Shown here in pieces: positions 24,799-35,127 of a DNA stretch of 64,000 nt. Position 1 is the first letter of the stretch. Every line of letters begins with the position of its first letter. The position numbers were made by a program, and so were the translations under genes. Origin of the DNA: Lineus longissimus (taxonomy: Eukaryota; Nemertea; Pilidiophora; Heteronemertea; Lineidae); contig NC_088314.1 in NCBI RefSeq assembly GCF_910592395.1, positions 13,084,001 to 13,148,000 on the forward strand, written 5' to 3'. The notes below the pieces were generated by a model that was not told the origin of the DNA, did no database searches, and worked only from the letters and a program-made list of their open reading frames with translations.

Positions 24799-25983
24799 AG
24801 TAAAACAGAACTAAAAGACCCAGAAAAAGTCCAGTCGAACCCAGAAAACATCGAACAGTCGAACCTAGACAACATCGAACAGTATCTGAGGGATTTGTAC
24901 TACAATCCTGAAAGTCCTGTGGCTTACAGTTCATTAAGTAAGATATGGAAACAAGTAAGGGAAGATAAAAAATTGATCGGACACCGTCCTGAGAGCATAG
25001 CTCTGATCAGGTACAAGGAAGTAAAAGAATTTCTAGACACACTACCAACTCACCAACTACACAAACCGGCCATTAAGAAATTTACGTTCCGAAAGACAAT
25101 GGTATCTTACATCGATCAACAATGGCAAGCAGATCTTGTGGACATGCAAAAATTTGAGAAACAAAATAAAAGCAACAGATTCATTTTGACAGTAATTGAC
25201 CTATTTAGTCGCTATGCTTGGGCTATGGCCGTTAAGAGCAAGAGAGGAGAAGAAATCAGAGATGCATTTAAAGTAATCTTTGAGGAGGCTAAACCAGAGA
25301 CAATCCAATTTGACGAAGGCAATGAGTTCTACAACCAACACTTCAAAAAACTCTTGACAGAAAACAACATAGAGTGGTTCTCTACATTTTCAAGTAAGAA
25401 GGCAGCAGTTGTGGAAAGATTAAACAGAACTTTAAAGGATAAAATGTGGAAATACTTCACCGCAAAGGAAACTGACAATTGGGTCGAGGTCTTAGATGAC
25501 TTGGTGAGCGGCTACAACAACTCATTTCACTCCTCAATAGGGATGAAACCAATTGACGCCAGAAAGAAGGAGAATGAAGGAACTGTCTGGTACAACCTCT
25601 ACGGCCTACATCTTAAAGAAACATTTGGAGATCCGAAGTACAAGGTTGGAGATAGCGTCAGAATTTAAAAGTACAAGACTATTTTCGACAAAGGCTACTT
25701 GCCCAATTTCACTGAAGAAGTCTTTCAAATAAGACAGATAGTATTCACTCATCCAATCGTCTACAAACTTGAAGATTACCAAAAGGAAGAAATTCAAGGA
25801 TATTTTTACGAACAAGAATTAAGTTATGTTCCCAATCCTGACCAACTAGAGTACAAAATAGAGAAGATAATGAGGTACAAGACCACTAAAGGTAAAAAAT
25901 ACGGATTAGTGAAATGGAAAGGCTACAGTGACAAATTCAATGAATGGTTGCCAATTTCAGACATAAAAAGCCTAAAAACATAA
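24796..25983 (+). pseudogene. Chromodomain integrase with internal stop (element B)
   Basis: This is homologous to 9113-10264 throughout, with the acidic residues in QADLVDM, QFDEGNEF and VVERLNRTL and the chromodomain KYGLVKWKGYSDKFNEWLP at the end. An in-frame TAA at 25666-25668 separates the catalytic core from the C-terminal domain, so the full protein is not made. The N terminus has extra NPENIEQSNLDN repeats. A double-hairpin repeat at 24977-25005 is translated at the same place where A has its own, different repeat tract. Confidence 0.92.
24977..25005 (+). repeat. Double-hairpin repeat inside B integrase
   Basis: The unit has GGAC, ACC, GTCC, TGA, GAGC, ATA, GCTC and is translated as GHRPESIA. 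It sits at the same codons as the degenerate tract 9225-9281 in A. Confidence 0.88.
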
Positions 25984-26006
25984 CCGAGAAAGATTTTATT
26001 CTTTAA

Positions 26007-26354
26007 ATGGAGAGTCAAATAATAGTGAAGAACTATGGTACAGTAAATGTTAATTTAGGGACAGGTAAGGAATGTGTTAAGTGCGATGCATCTAAATTTG
26101 AAAGTCAATTTGAAAAGAACAGAAGAGGCAATTTACTGGACTACTGTAAATTATGTGGTACCAAAACAAAGACATGCGGTAAATGTGGAGAAGTGAAATT
26201 ACTAAGCGATGGTGAATTCGGTAAAGAAGGAAAAAGAGACAAATGTAGAGCTTGTTTTAATTCACACTACAAGAGGCAAAGTTGGAGACTGTGCCCGAAA
26301 AACCTTCTGTACTCCAAAAACCTGCTGTACTCCAAAAACCTGTATTGTCTGTAA
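26007..26354 (+). pseudogene. Truncated zinc-ribbon/HNH-like gene (element B)
   Basis: It retains the Cys-pair region (CVKC, CKLC, CGKC, CRAC) of the A gene at 10353-11012 but lacks the QQQPMY heptads and the HNH part. After HYKRQS the sequence jumps into the end of the Pro/Lys-rich gene (EKPL-type phrases, CPKNLLYSKNLLYSKN), so a deletion fused two genes and removed the small gene between them. Confidence 0.8.
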
Positions 26355-26414
26355 GATCAACACCAAACACTAGAAATGTCAGAGCAACTGATTCTAGTTA
26401 TTCCCACTAATTAA

Positions 26415-27074
26415 ATGGATAGAGACAACAAGGTTTATCCAGATTTAAGTCATTTAAACTCTGAAAGTTATTTAAACTCTGAAAGGGCTGAAAAGCACGC
26501 AGAAAGTAACCCTCAGGCTTTCAGACTAAAACAAATATGTGAGGTTAAGAGTTTCTTAGAAAGCGACATTGAATTTAGAAGAAAGATATTTTCAAAGTAC
26601 AAAAAAGCATTTAGCGTAATTACGAGCATAAGTCATAGTCTTAATTTTGTAAGCGTTGTGGCTGGCTCAGTTGGTGTGTCTGCACTGGCTGGTGTCATCA
26701 CCACACCAATAGGTTTTGCACTTGGTGGAGTGACCATTGGGAGCGCCATTATCTCCTCAGCCCTAAGTTGGAAGAAAAAAAATATCCTGAAGAAAATTGA
26801 AAAACATGAGAAGATTGGAATGTTGGCAATTTCAAAACTTAACTCCATCAATGATCTGGTAAGTAAGGCCATGAGTGATTCACACATTTCAACAGATGAG
26901 TTTACTTTGATTCTCAAAGAAAAGGAAAAATACATTACCATGAAAAATTCCATCAGAAAAAAACAGAGGGAGGCAAGTTCAGCTGTAAATGTGGAATCTT
27001 TAAAGAAGACTTTTTTAGAAGAAGGAAAAAAACTGGCACAAACAGAGATGATAGAGAAACTAAAGTCACAGTAA
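26415..27074 (+). CDS. Glycine-zipper membrane protein, 219 aa (element B)
   Basis: It is full length and collinear with 11603-12262, with the same hydrophobic glycine-rich centre (GSVGVSALAGVITTPIGFAL) and helical C terminus (SDSHISTDEFTLILKEKEKY). It is the best preserved gene of B beside the ATPase. Its stop TAA overlaps the ATG of the next small ORF (TAATG), suggesting coupled translation or at least compact packing. Confidence 0.75.
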   Translation: MDRDNKVYPDLSHLNSESYLNSERAEKHAESNPQAFRLKQICEVKSFLESDIEFRRKIFSKYKKAFSVITSISHSLNFVSVVAGSVGVSALAGVITTPIGFALGGVTIGSAIISSALSWKKKNILKKIEKHEKIGMLAISKLNSINDLVSKAMSDSHISTDEFTLILKEKEKYITMKNSIRKKQREASSAVNVESLKKTFLEEGKKLAQTEMIEKLKSQ

Positions 27075-27316
27075 TGGTGCCACCAATAATGGTGCCACCA
27101 ATAATGGACCACCACCATTTCGAGCACCGCTCTCCGGACTCTGTCCATTACCACTACTACTATCCGCTACCATTATTGATGGACAACAGTCTTACTGCGT
27201 ACCCACCACCATTATTGTTACCACCATTACCAACCAATGATTTACTGGTGTCACCATTACTGGGATCAGCATTATTGCCATCAGCACCCCCGATGTATGT
27301 TGAAAATTTAATTTAA
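27074..27316 (+). CDS. Pro/His/Leu-rich small protein with PSAP and PPxY motifs (B)
   Basis: The ATG overlaps the previous stop. The 80-aa product is low-complexity (VPPIMVPPIM, HYHYYYPLPL, PPPLLLPPLP) and ends LLPSAPPMYVENLI, which contains both PSAP and PPMY. In retroviruses and some other enveloped viruses such short linear motifs recruit ESCRT and NEDD4-type ligases for budding. The same PSAPP ending is kept in the A remnant. Chance in a proline-rich peptide cannot be excluded. A double-hairpin repeat at 27120-27147 lies within it. Confidence 0.5.
   Translation: MVPPIMVPPIMDHHHFEHRSPDSVHYHYYYPLPLLMDNSLTAYPPPLLLPPLPTNDLLVSPLLGSALLPSAPPMYVENLI
27120..27147 (-). repeat. Double-hairpin repeat in small PSAP ORF (element B)
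   Basis: It has GAGC, ACC, GCTC, spacer TCC, then GGAC, TCT, GTCC. Both stems are intact with unusual loops. Confidence 0.85.
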
Positions 27317-28575
27317 TAATGTTGTTTACTCTAAATAGAAATGGTTGATAGAAATGAGAAAATACACTGTTCAACATGTAACAAGGAGATATCCTACAGC
27401 AATCTTTCAGCACATAGGAAAACCAAAGGTCATCAAATGGAGTTATCAAGACAGTCAGACTCGCGTTCACTGCGTTTACTTAACCCTAGTACAGTAAATG
27501 TTAATTTAGGTCCACTACAAGATACTAAGAAACTTGAATTCGAGGCTAAGGAATTAGAGAGCATAAAGAATGTGAAGGATATTGAAGTGGTAAAAGAATT
27601 TGGTAAGCCAGTCGTTACCATTCGTCTGAAAATTAGCAAACCGGCAAAACACGTTTATGAGTACAGAGGTAAACTGGAAGAAATTCTCTTCAAGCTCACT
27701 GATTACCATCATAAAATAAGTATTTCAGTTAAAGCTGAATTTGACAGATCTGGCGAAAAGGCTATCTATCCTATTCAATCTCCCATGGAAAGCATAATTT
27801 CAAGAAACCAGACAATTTATGCCATAACCAGTCAATTGAACTACATAAAGGACGCGATTGAGGAACGATACTTCGAAGGAAGCGGCCTGAGTTTAAATGA
27901 AATAATGTCGTGCGATCTTACAATATGTTCCTACAAGAAATGTAAAGGCGGTCACAACACTAGTTTACCATTCCGAACTAAAGCTGTCATTAATGTGAAA
28001 TCAAATGATGAGAAATGTTTCCTGTGGAGTCTTTTGGCTGTCAAATACAAAAACCACATAAACGTCACTGAAATCTATCCCAATCAAAACGAGGAAAGCT
28101 CAATAAAGATCAAATCCTTTCCTGTGTGCATTCAAAAGGATATCCCTAAGATCGAACAAGACAACAATCTCAAGATTAATGTATTCAAGTTAGAGAACGA
28201 ATGGGCTAAAAGCATTTATGTCGCAAAGCTGGAACCACTCTACCTCTCTAAGAACCACGATGATGAGGATGTTATCGATCTGTTGTATTTCAATAAACAT
28301 TTCATGTACATAAGAGACATAAATCTATTCTTCAAGACTGACAGGAATAGTGTATTCATTTGTAGGAGATGCATGAATTACTTTTACAAGAAATCTACAC
28401 TAGAAAGACATAAATTGAAATGTGGACAACACGATTACTGTAAGCTCAGTCTGCCTCAACCGAATAGTAAATGGTCACAACTTAAGTTTGAAAATCACTC
28501 ATTCAAGAACAGAGTTCCTTTTGTAATCTATGCTGATTTCGAAGCGATAAGCACAACAGTCAATCATAATGCAAC

Positions 28576-28604
28576 TAGGACAGAGTTTAGAGAGCAGTGC
28601 TCGA
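28576..28604 (+). repeat. Degenerate double-hairpin repeat in B polymerase
   Basis: It has GGAC, AGA, GTTT and GAGC, AGT, GCTC, translated as RTEFREQCS. The A polymerase lacks a unit at this position. Confidence 0.7.
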
Positions 28605-29814
28605 CTTCAAATGATACTGGTACTACTAAAAAACTATTCAAACAGATTGCGTCAGCAGTTGGAGTTTACGTTCACTCTGACTATCCACAAATCTACGCCA
28701 GTGAGTATCTCTGTCACAGGGGTGCTGATGTAGTTGACGTTTTCTGTAACTGGTTACTCAGAATGGAAGAGACGTTCTCAACTCTACTGAACTGCAACAT
28801 TCCTCTCATCATGACAGACGAAGATTTGGTGAGATATTCCCAAGAAACAAACTGTTACTACTGCAATAAATTTTTAGGTGAGGACAGAGTTCAAGATCAC
28901 AATCACTACAATGGAAAATACAGAGGTGCTGCTACCAACGCTTGCAACTTGAACGAGAAGAAAGCCATGTTTGTCCCAGTGTTTTTTCACAATCTCAGTA
29001 ATTACGATGCTCACCTCTTCATCAAAGAATTGATGTCCAGATCACACAAGAAACTGAAGCTTCTTGCTAAAAACGCAGAAGAGTACATTTCATTTGAGTT
29101 CGGTTGTTTTAAATTTTTAGACTCTTACAGATTCTTACAGTCTGGCTTGGACAACATCACCAAATCGATGGAAGATGGTGACTTTAAGATAACAAGACAG
29201 TTTTACCCCAATCCTGACGATTTTAAACTATTGAGGAAGAAAGGATCGGTGCCTTATTCATTTTATACGTCACATGAAAGTTACAGTGTTACTCACTTAG
29301 AGAAGTCTATGTTCTTTGATGAATTGAAGAATGAAATGGCGGATGATTCAGTTTACCTAAAAGCCAAAGACATATGGGATCATTTCAAGATCAGAAATCA
29401 TGGAGAGTTCATCGACCTGTACCTCAAAACAGACGTTCTTTTGTTAGCTGATTTATTCGAGAAATTCAGGGACGTTAATTTAAACAATTTTCAGATCGAT
29501 CCTTGTCACTGCTATTCAGCACCTGGCTTGACCTGGTTGGCCGGATTGAAACACACAGACATAAATCTCGAACTTCTTACCGATACCAATATTCTACTTA
29601 CTTTTGAAAAGGCAATAAGAGGTGGAATTTCAGGTGTGATGGGAACAAGAGATGTCAAGGCAGATGAACACCACAAACTACTCTACATAGACAGAGCATG
29701 CTCCGCACAAAACAGTGAACTCTTCACTGTCTCCATTTTCCACTTACACAGTAGACAGTTCACAGTTGGCCAGATGCTTTCGCCGTCTATTATCCGCTTC
29801 TTGAATTAACAATG

Positions 29815-30620
29815 AGTGGGCCCATACGTGAGACAAAAAGTTACCAGATTGTGACTCGTGGCTGTGAATGATAGGACCCCGACCCCTGATCACTGCCAAA
29901 CTTTATATGTGAGACAAAAAAATTCCTGATTGTGACTTATTACGGCTTCGAATGATGGCACCCCGACCCATGACCACTGCCAAACGTTATATGTGAGACA
30001 AAAAGTTACCAGATTGTGACTCGTGGCTGTGAATGATAGGACCTCGACCCATGATCACTGCCAAACTTCATACGTGAGACAAAAAGTTACCAGATTGTGA
30101 CTCGTGGCTGGGAATGATAGGACCCCGACCCCTGATCACTGCCAAACTTTATATGTGAAACAAAAAGTTACCTGATTGTGACTTACGGCTGGGAATGATG
30201 GGACCCCGACCCATGACCACTGCCAAACTTCATACGTGAGACAAAAAGTTACCAGATTGTGACTCGTGGCTGGGAATGATAGGACCCCGACCCCTGATCA
30301 CTGCCAAACTTCATACGGGAGACAAAAAGTTACAAGATTGTGACTCGCGGCTGTGAATGATAGGACCCCGACCCATGGTCACTGCCAAACTTTATATGTG
30401 AAACAAAAAGTTCCCAGATTGTGTCTCGTGGCTGTGAATGATAGGACCCCGACCCATGATCACTGCCAAACTTTATGCGTGAGACAAAAAGTTACCAGAT
30501 TGAGACTCGTGGCTGGGAATGATAGGACCCCGACCCATGATCATTGCCAAAATTCATACTGGAGACAAAAATTTACCAGACTGTGACTGGCAGCTGGGAA
30601 TGAGAGGACCTAACCACCCC
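29815..30620. repeat. Minisatellite, about 81-bp unit, roughly ten copies
   Basis: GAGACAAAAAGTTACCAGAT-type phrases recur at 29830, 29911, 29995, 30076 and onward at 81-84 bp spacing, each with GGACCCCGACCC and CACTGCCAAACTT. Apparent ORFs across the array are artefacts of the repeat. Confidence 0.92.
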
Positions 30621-31513
30621 AACCCTCATACTCCTGGCACATAGGGGAAAAAGGTCTCTTATTGTGACATGTTGTTGGAAATGATACCGCCTGTAGCCGC
30701 CCATCCTCACTGCTAAAATGAAATAAAAGAATCAAAATTTCAAATTCAAATTGATTTATTGATTTATCATCTATTCGGCTACAGGCAAAAACTATATATA
30801 TAGTACAAATTAAAAACACGTGGTCATTCAACAATATTCCAGATTATCATACCTCATTAGTATGTGAGCCAATCACGTCGCGTCATTCACGACCACGTGC
30901 CATGCGATAATTTTGACTATTCCACGGCATTATTCCACGGCTGACGTCATCGATGACGCGATATTGCAAATGGCGGCCATTAAGATTTCGACGAAATCGG
31001 CGATAAAAAACAGCATATTTACGGCGTTTTAAGCCAGGAAGTTGCACAGTGATACTGTCAGGGTCTTGAATTACACCCACAAAGTAGGTAGGTTGCATCC
31101 ACGAACAGAAAGTACAAGGCATTCAAGTTGGGCCTGGACTCGCTTCAAACAAACATTGTCTGCTAATGTAAACACACACTGTCTACAGTACATAATGTAC
31201 ACGTCTTGGCTCCATACATGATTTGCGTATCCGCCGATTAAAAATCACTTTGACAGTGGTTTTGGTCGCTGTGCAAAACCTGCTGGGCCGATTTCTTCAA
31301 GGTTTGGTTTAAAGCCTCGTGAAATAATTTTTGACCTGACAAATAATTGTGACTATTCTATGGCTTGACATGCAATATTTATATAATATTCAATGGTATT
31401 CTTCGTTGCGCAGAGAATGTGCGCAAAAGCAAACACACAGTAGAATGTTCACTGTTTAATGCGATATCGACAACAGTGAAATGCTCTACTGTGGTATAGT
31501 AGAGAGTACGTTG
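30621..31513. other. Non-coding right half of the 1.8-kb insertion
   Basis: No convincing ORF is present. The right end is rich in CAGTGAA and ACTGT motifs that echo the left end. Confidence 0.5.
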
Positions 31514-32802
31514 ACATAGACGCAAACAATCTCTATGGCTGGTCTATGATGGAAAGTCAGCCTTACGGCAGTTTTCAAATGCTTGACGGTAATGATACTA
31601 TGAACAAAGCAAACATAACTTATCAGAAGGTCATGTCAATTCCTAAAGACAGTAAAGTAGGATATTTTTTCGAAGTAGATTTGGCTTATCCAGAGGAAAT
31701 CAAGTTCAAGTCAAAGAACTTTCCATTCTGTCCAGAATCGCTTTTCATAGACGACGAATTAAGCCCTTACCAGAAAGGATTACTTGGTGACGAGAAGAGG
31801 TCAAGGGTAGAAAAATTGATCCTCACACAGAAGGACAAGGCCAACTACATTGTGCATTACAGACTTTTACAGTTTTACTTAAAGCAAGGAATGACACTAA
31901 AAAAGGTCCATTCTGTCATCAGTTTCAAACAATCAAAGTGGTTGAAATCATACATCGACTTCAACACTAAAAAGAGGATGGCTTCTGCTACTGATTTTGA
32001 GTAAGATTACTTCAAATTAATGAACAATGCTTTCTACGGAAAGACATGTGAAAACATAAGGAACAGGGTAGAAATTGAACTGGTGAGAGATGGAGAAAGT
32101 GACAAGAACTTCATGGCAAGTCCAAAGGTTTTCATTGATTAACATCTTGGACGAAAGTAGCGCGGCAATTTGCATGAGACTCACATCCATGAAGTTCAAT
32201 AAGCCAATCTACATAGGAGCTGCAGTACTGGAGTTGTCCAAGCTGCTGATGTATGAATTCTACTACAGCATACTTCAACCTTACTTTGGTGAGAAAAACC
32301 TAGAACTTCTTTATTTGGACACGGATTCTTTCGTTTTGAAGATCAAAACCGACGATTTAACAGCAGACCTCAAAGGGTTAAAGGATCACTTCGACTTCAG
32401 TAATTACCAAAAGGATCATCCTCTTTACGACACTAGCAAGAAGAAAGTGCCAGGCTACTTTAAGGATGAGCTGGGAGGAGACGAAATGATAGAATTTATT
32501 GCACTTAGGAGTAAGATGTATGCGTACAGAACTAAAAATTCAGAATCAAAGAAATTGAAGGGAATCGCTAAGAATGTAGTGAAGAGGTCTATTACATTTG
32601 ATGACTACGTTGATTGTCTTGAAAACACTAAGACTTTTAATCACAAAATGCGTCATCTGAGATCAGAAAAGCATCAAATGTATATGGAAGAGATTGATAA
32701 GAAAAGCTTAAGCCCTTTCGATGACAAGCGTTTCATCTTAGAGGATGGCATCTCTACACTGCCTTTCGGCATGTACTATGACAAATACATTGATTACAGT
32801 GA

Positions 32803-32917
32803 TTTAATGAGTGTTTAACCTTAATTAAATCACTGTAATTAAATCACTGTAATTAAATCACTGTAATTAAATCACTGTAATTAAATCACTTTAATTAAAT
32901 CATTTTAATTAAATAGA
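32803..32917. repeat. 15-bp tandem repeat between polymerase and penton-like remnant
   Basis: Units of the form ATCACTGTAATTAA repeat about seven times directly after the polymerase stop of element B. Confidence 0.88.
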
Positions 32918-32923
32918 AAATCG

Positions 32924-33796
32924 ACTTCATAATTTTTTAGAATGAATGCGATGAAGCCATATTTGAGCTTAACTTGACCCATATTGAACATAAAATCGAT
33001 CACTTTGAAAACGGTAGCGTTTTACAATTCGTGGTGGACAAGCGATATGCTACCAGCGCGTGCCCAAGTATTCATGTTTCTTTACGAAGAGTTTAAACTT
33101 AATAAAAAACTGAATGCAACCATTATAGAACAGTGCATTGAAGACATTAACCATACACCCGATGCGACGCCAGATGAATTTTGTTTGAATTTTTTAGATA
33201 ACCCCTCTATTAGAACAATAACAAAAAAAAGACAATCAACATTTCCATACTCTCGACATTTTAGTTTAAGTTCGTTTTGTGAGGTATGGCAAACATACAT
33301 AAAAGAAAAACGCAATAAGCCATGTGAAAATTTACTGTGACAAAAATTGCCTAGTCCTTGAACTTAAAGAGGACAAATACTTTGACCTTAATATCATATT
33401 TCATGATATTGTAAAACATTCTCCTCACACATTGGCCATGTGGTATATGAATGGTTCAGCTTTAAACAAGATGTGTTCAACAAGAAAGGAAAATACTACT
33501 CCGCCAAGCCACTTAACTTTTACAGAAAAGAATTATTCATAAGATCAAATTTGGTTGACAAAACTAAGACCCTCTACAACAATAAACCTTCTGACATTTT
33601 ATGTAATTTTCCTGTTGAAGATGGTGATCAGGTACAATACCAGAGATATGAACTCAATTGTAAGAAAATAGTGAACAAAAAATGTACAAATCATGTCAAA
33701 TTTGAAATCATGTGAGTGGTAAAATAATTAATTTCGGAGGGAGCACAGTTACTTTAAATGTTTCACTTGAAACTAAGAATAGTGTGTTTGAATAAT
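32924..33796 (+). pseudogene. Second penton-like protein, decayed (element B)
   Basis: Pieces in different frames match the 337-aa A protein: IKSITLKTVAFYNSWW, then TFPYSRHFSLSSFCEVWQTYIK, then GKYYSAKPLNFYRK and NHVKFEIM, followed by a short remnant ending in a stop. Frame changes near 33000, 33320 and 33430 and a stop near 33713 break the gene. Confidence 0.85.
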
Positions 33797-33829
33797 TCTT
33801 GTTTGAATAAATTCTTGTTTGAATAAATT

Positions 33830-34345
33830 CTACTCCATTAAACTAAGATTACATGTTTTAGGAGTTGTGTCACAGTTATGTTTGCCTTCTGGTTTACTAC
33901 CTACTTGAACCCTGTCTCGTACTTTCTTGTTAGTTTTAATCTTAGGATAGTAGTAAATGATGACTGCAAAACCAAATGCAGCTAAAATGACATACAGTGT
34001 TGTACTCCCGGAACTTCCAGTATTTTCAGGCTGATCAAGCTCTTCTCTTTGGACTTTGTCCGAATTGATATCAGTACTTTCAGTATTTTCAGGCTCTGGT
34101 CCGGGTTGAGTATGAATGCGATGAAATGAAATTTGTTCGGGTTCATCGTCTTTCCTAGGTTCATCGTATTTCTTAGTAAACCTCTCCTTTTTTGACTTCT
34201 TGAATTCCTGAGATCTTTTACCTAATTCTCGAGACCATGCAATTTGTTTTTCTGATCTTTCTCTCTTAAGGGGCTTTTCACTGTCCGTCACTCGAGCTAT
34301 GCTCTCGAGCTCTGCTGTCTGTACTTTGTCCGGCTCCACTTCCAT
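33830..34345 (-). CDS. Basic single-pass membrane protein, 171 aa (element B)
   Basis: This is the homologue of 17356-17892, with the matching basic block SEKQIAWSRELGKRSQEFKK (~31-50), an acidic middle and a membrane segment TTLYVILAAFGFAVIIYYY (~115-133). The frame is open. Double-hairpin sequences occur near its start (34292-34333) and in the middle (34036-34068). It overlaps the 3' end of the neighbouring gene because that gene has lost its original stop. Confidence 0.6.
   Translation of the reverse strand: MEVEPDKVQTAELESIARVTDSEKPLKRERSEKQIAWSRELGKRSQEFKKSKKERFTKKYDEPRKDDEPEQISFHRIHTQPGPEPENTESTDINSDKVQREELDQPENTGSSGSTTLYVILAAFGFAVIIYYYPKIKTNKKVRDRVQVGSKPEGKHNCDTTPKTCNLSLME
34036..34068 (+). 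repeat. Degenerate double-hairpin repeat (element B)
   Basis: The GGAC, TTT, GTCC hairpin is intact, while the AAGCTCTTCTCTT part is degraded. Confidence 0.55.
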
Positions 34346-35048
34346 TTAATCTTCTGAAATTTTCATGTTCACTAGCAGAGTTTGGTTCGTGACAATGTCC
34401 TAAAGTGATCAGTGTTGATGAGGCAAGAGCAGTTAGTGCACCCATTCTCAAACTCAACCATCCGAACCATTTGTCCAATTCATTGGTAACAATGTAATCA
34501 TTTCTTAGGTCTTCGTACAGCTGGTCTTCGTCATCAACAGGCAAGATCAGTTTTGTTAATTTAGTGTAAGTTTTTAAGACTGTCTTACCCAATGAATCGT
34601 TAAGTCTGGCAGCCATCTTTGTCTGGTAGATGCTATGGTGTTTCAATACTTCCTTCTCATTCATTGCGTCTAAATCATTAAATGTAATCTGTTTATTTAG
34701 GAAATCCTTGCTTTTCCCTGTTGCAACAAGCACCTCAAGGTCTAGTTTAGCTTTAAGGCCACTATCAGTTAAATTTTGTTGACAGTTAGTCGGACTTTGT
34801 CCTGAGAGCGTAGCTCCAGTTGACCCTAGTTGGCCACTAGAACTGACTAAATTTGAACTATTTAACGACTTGTTAGAAGCTTGTTGATTTGTAGTGTAAT
34901 TCTGTTGATTTGTAGTGTAATTCTGTTGATTTATAGTGTAATTCTGTTGGTAATTTGAACCTGTATTAACTGGGATCACTCCATTAACTGGGATCACTCC
35001 GAATTGTTTCATTTGTTGTTCAATGACAGATGCTTCCTGATTAATCAT
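34278..35048 (-). CDS. Element-typical helical protein, 256 aa (element B)
   Basis: It is collinear with the 283-aa A protein: Asn/Gln-rich start with NYTTNQQ repeats, then LEVLVATGKSKDFL, ITFNDLDAMNEKEVL, MAARLNDSLGKTVL and MGALTALASSTLITLG. The C-terminal tail differs from A and runs 68 bp into the next gene, reading through repeat sequence, so the end is probably altered by a frame change. It carries the shared repeat at 34790-34817. Confidence 0.65.
   Translation of the reverse strand: MINQEASVIEQQMKQFGVIPVNGVIPVNTGSNYQQNYTINQQNYTTNQQNYTTNQQASNKSLNSSNLVSSSGQLGSTGATLSGQSPTNCQQNLTDSGLKAKLDLEVLVATGKSKDFLNKQITFNDLDAMNEKEVLKHHSIYQTKMAARLNDSLGKTVLKTYTKLTKLILPVDDEDQLYEDLRNDYIVTNELDKWFGWLSLRMGALTALASSTLITLGHCHEPNSASEHENFRRLNGSGAGQSTDSRAREHSSSDGQ
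34292..34333 (-). repeat. One and a half double-hairpin repeats (element B)
   Basis: A GAGC, TAT, GCTC hairpin is followed directly by a diverged full unit (GAGC, TCT, GCTG and GTAC, TTT, GTCC), inside the overlap of two genes. Confidence 0.8.
34790..34817 (+). repeat. Double-hairpin repeat shared with element A
   Basis: It is almost identical to 18484-18512 and lies in the same codons of the homologous gene. It is therefore an old, shared insertion. Confidence 0.92.
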
Positions 35049-35071
35049 TTATTTGAAAGGAAAATCCCTTC

Positions 35072-35099
35072 CAGACAAAGTCCTAAGAGCATATCTCGA
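35072..35099 (+). repeat. Degenerate double-hairpin repeat, intergenic (element B)
   Basis: It has AGAC, AAA, GTCC, spacer TAA, then GAGC, ATA, TCTC. One arm of each stem has decayed. Confidence 0.7.
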
Positions 35100-35127
35100 T
35101 CCTGGACAGAATGGCAAGGTCTAGACT

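Larger units (their letters stand above)
29693..31513. mobile_element. 1.8-kb insertion in B polymerase with 8-bp duplication
   Basis: It is flanked by exact ACATAGAC duplications (29685-29692 and 31514-31521) within the codons of polymerase motif A, so the ends are precise. The termini are not perfect inverted repeats, but both subterminal regions carry CAGTGAAC/GTTCACTG motifs. An 8-bp duplication fits hAT-type insertion. There is no transposase ORF; the left half is a minisatellite. Confidence 0.82.
27341..32818 (+). pseudogene. Protein-primed DNA polymerase B, interrupted and broken (element B)
   Basis: It is homologous to the A polymerase but on the opposite strand relative to the neighbouring genes. 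The 5' part (27341-29692) holds the N-terminal finger, YADFEAI, the HNH-like DHNHYNGKYRGAATNAC block and HNLSNYDAH. A 1.8-kb insertion (29693-31513) splits polymerase motif A. The 3' part (31514-32818) has DANNLYG, NNAFYGK, YLDTDS and the C terminus. It also has a stop at 32002-32004 and a frame disruption around 32110-32150, so no active polymerase can be read directly. Confidence 0.93.

Noticed and set aside
30353-30586. Repeating ORF NDRTPTHGHCQTL
   Set aside because: It is an artefact of the 81-bp minisatellite.
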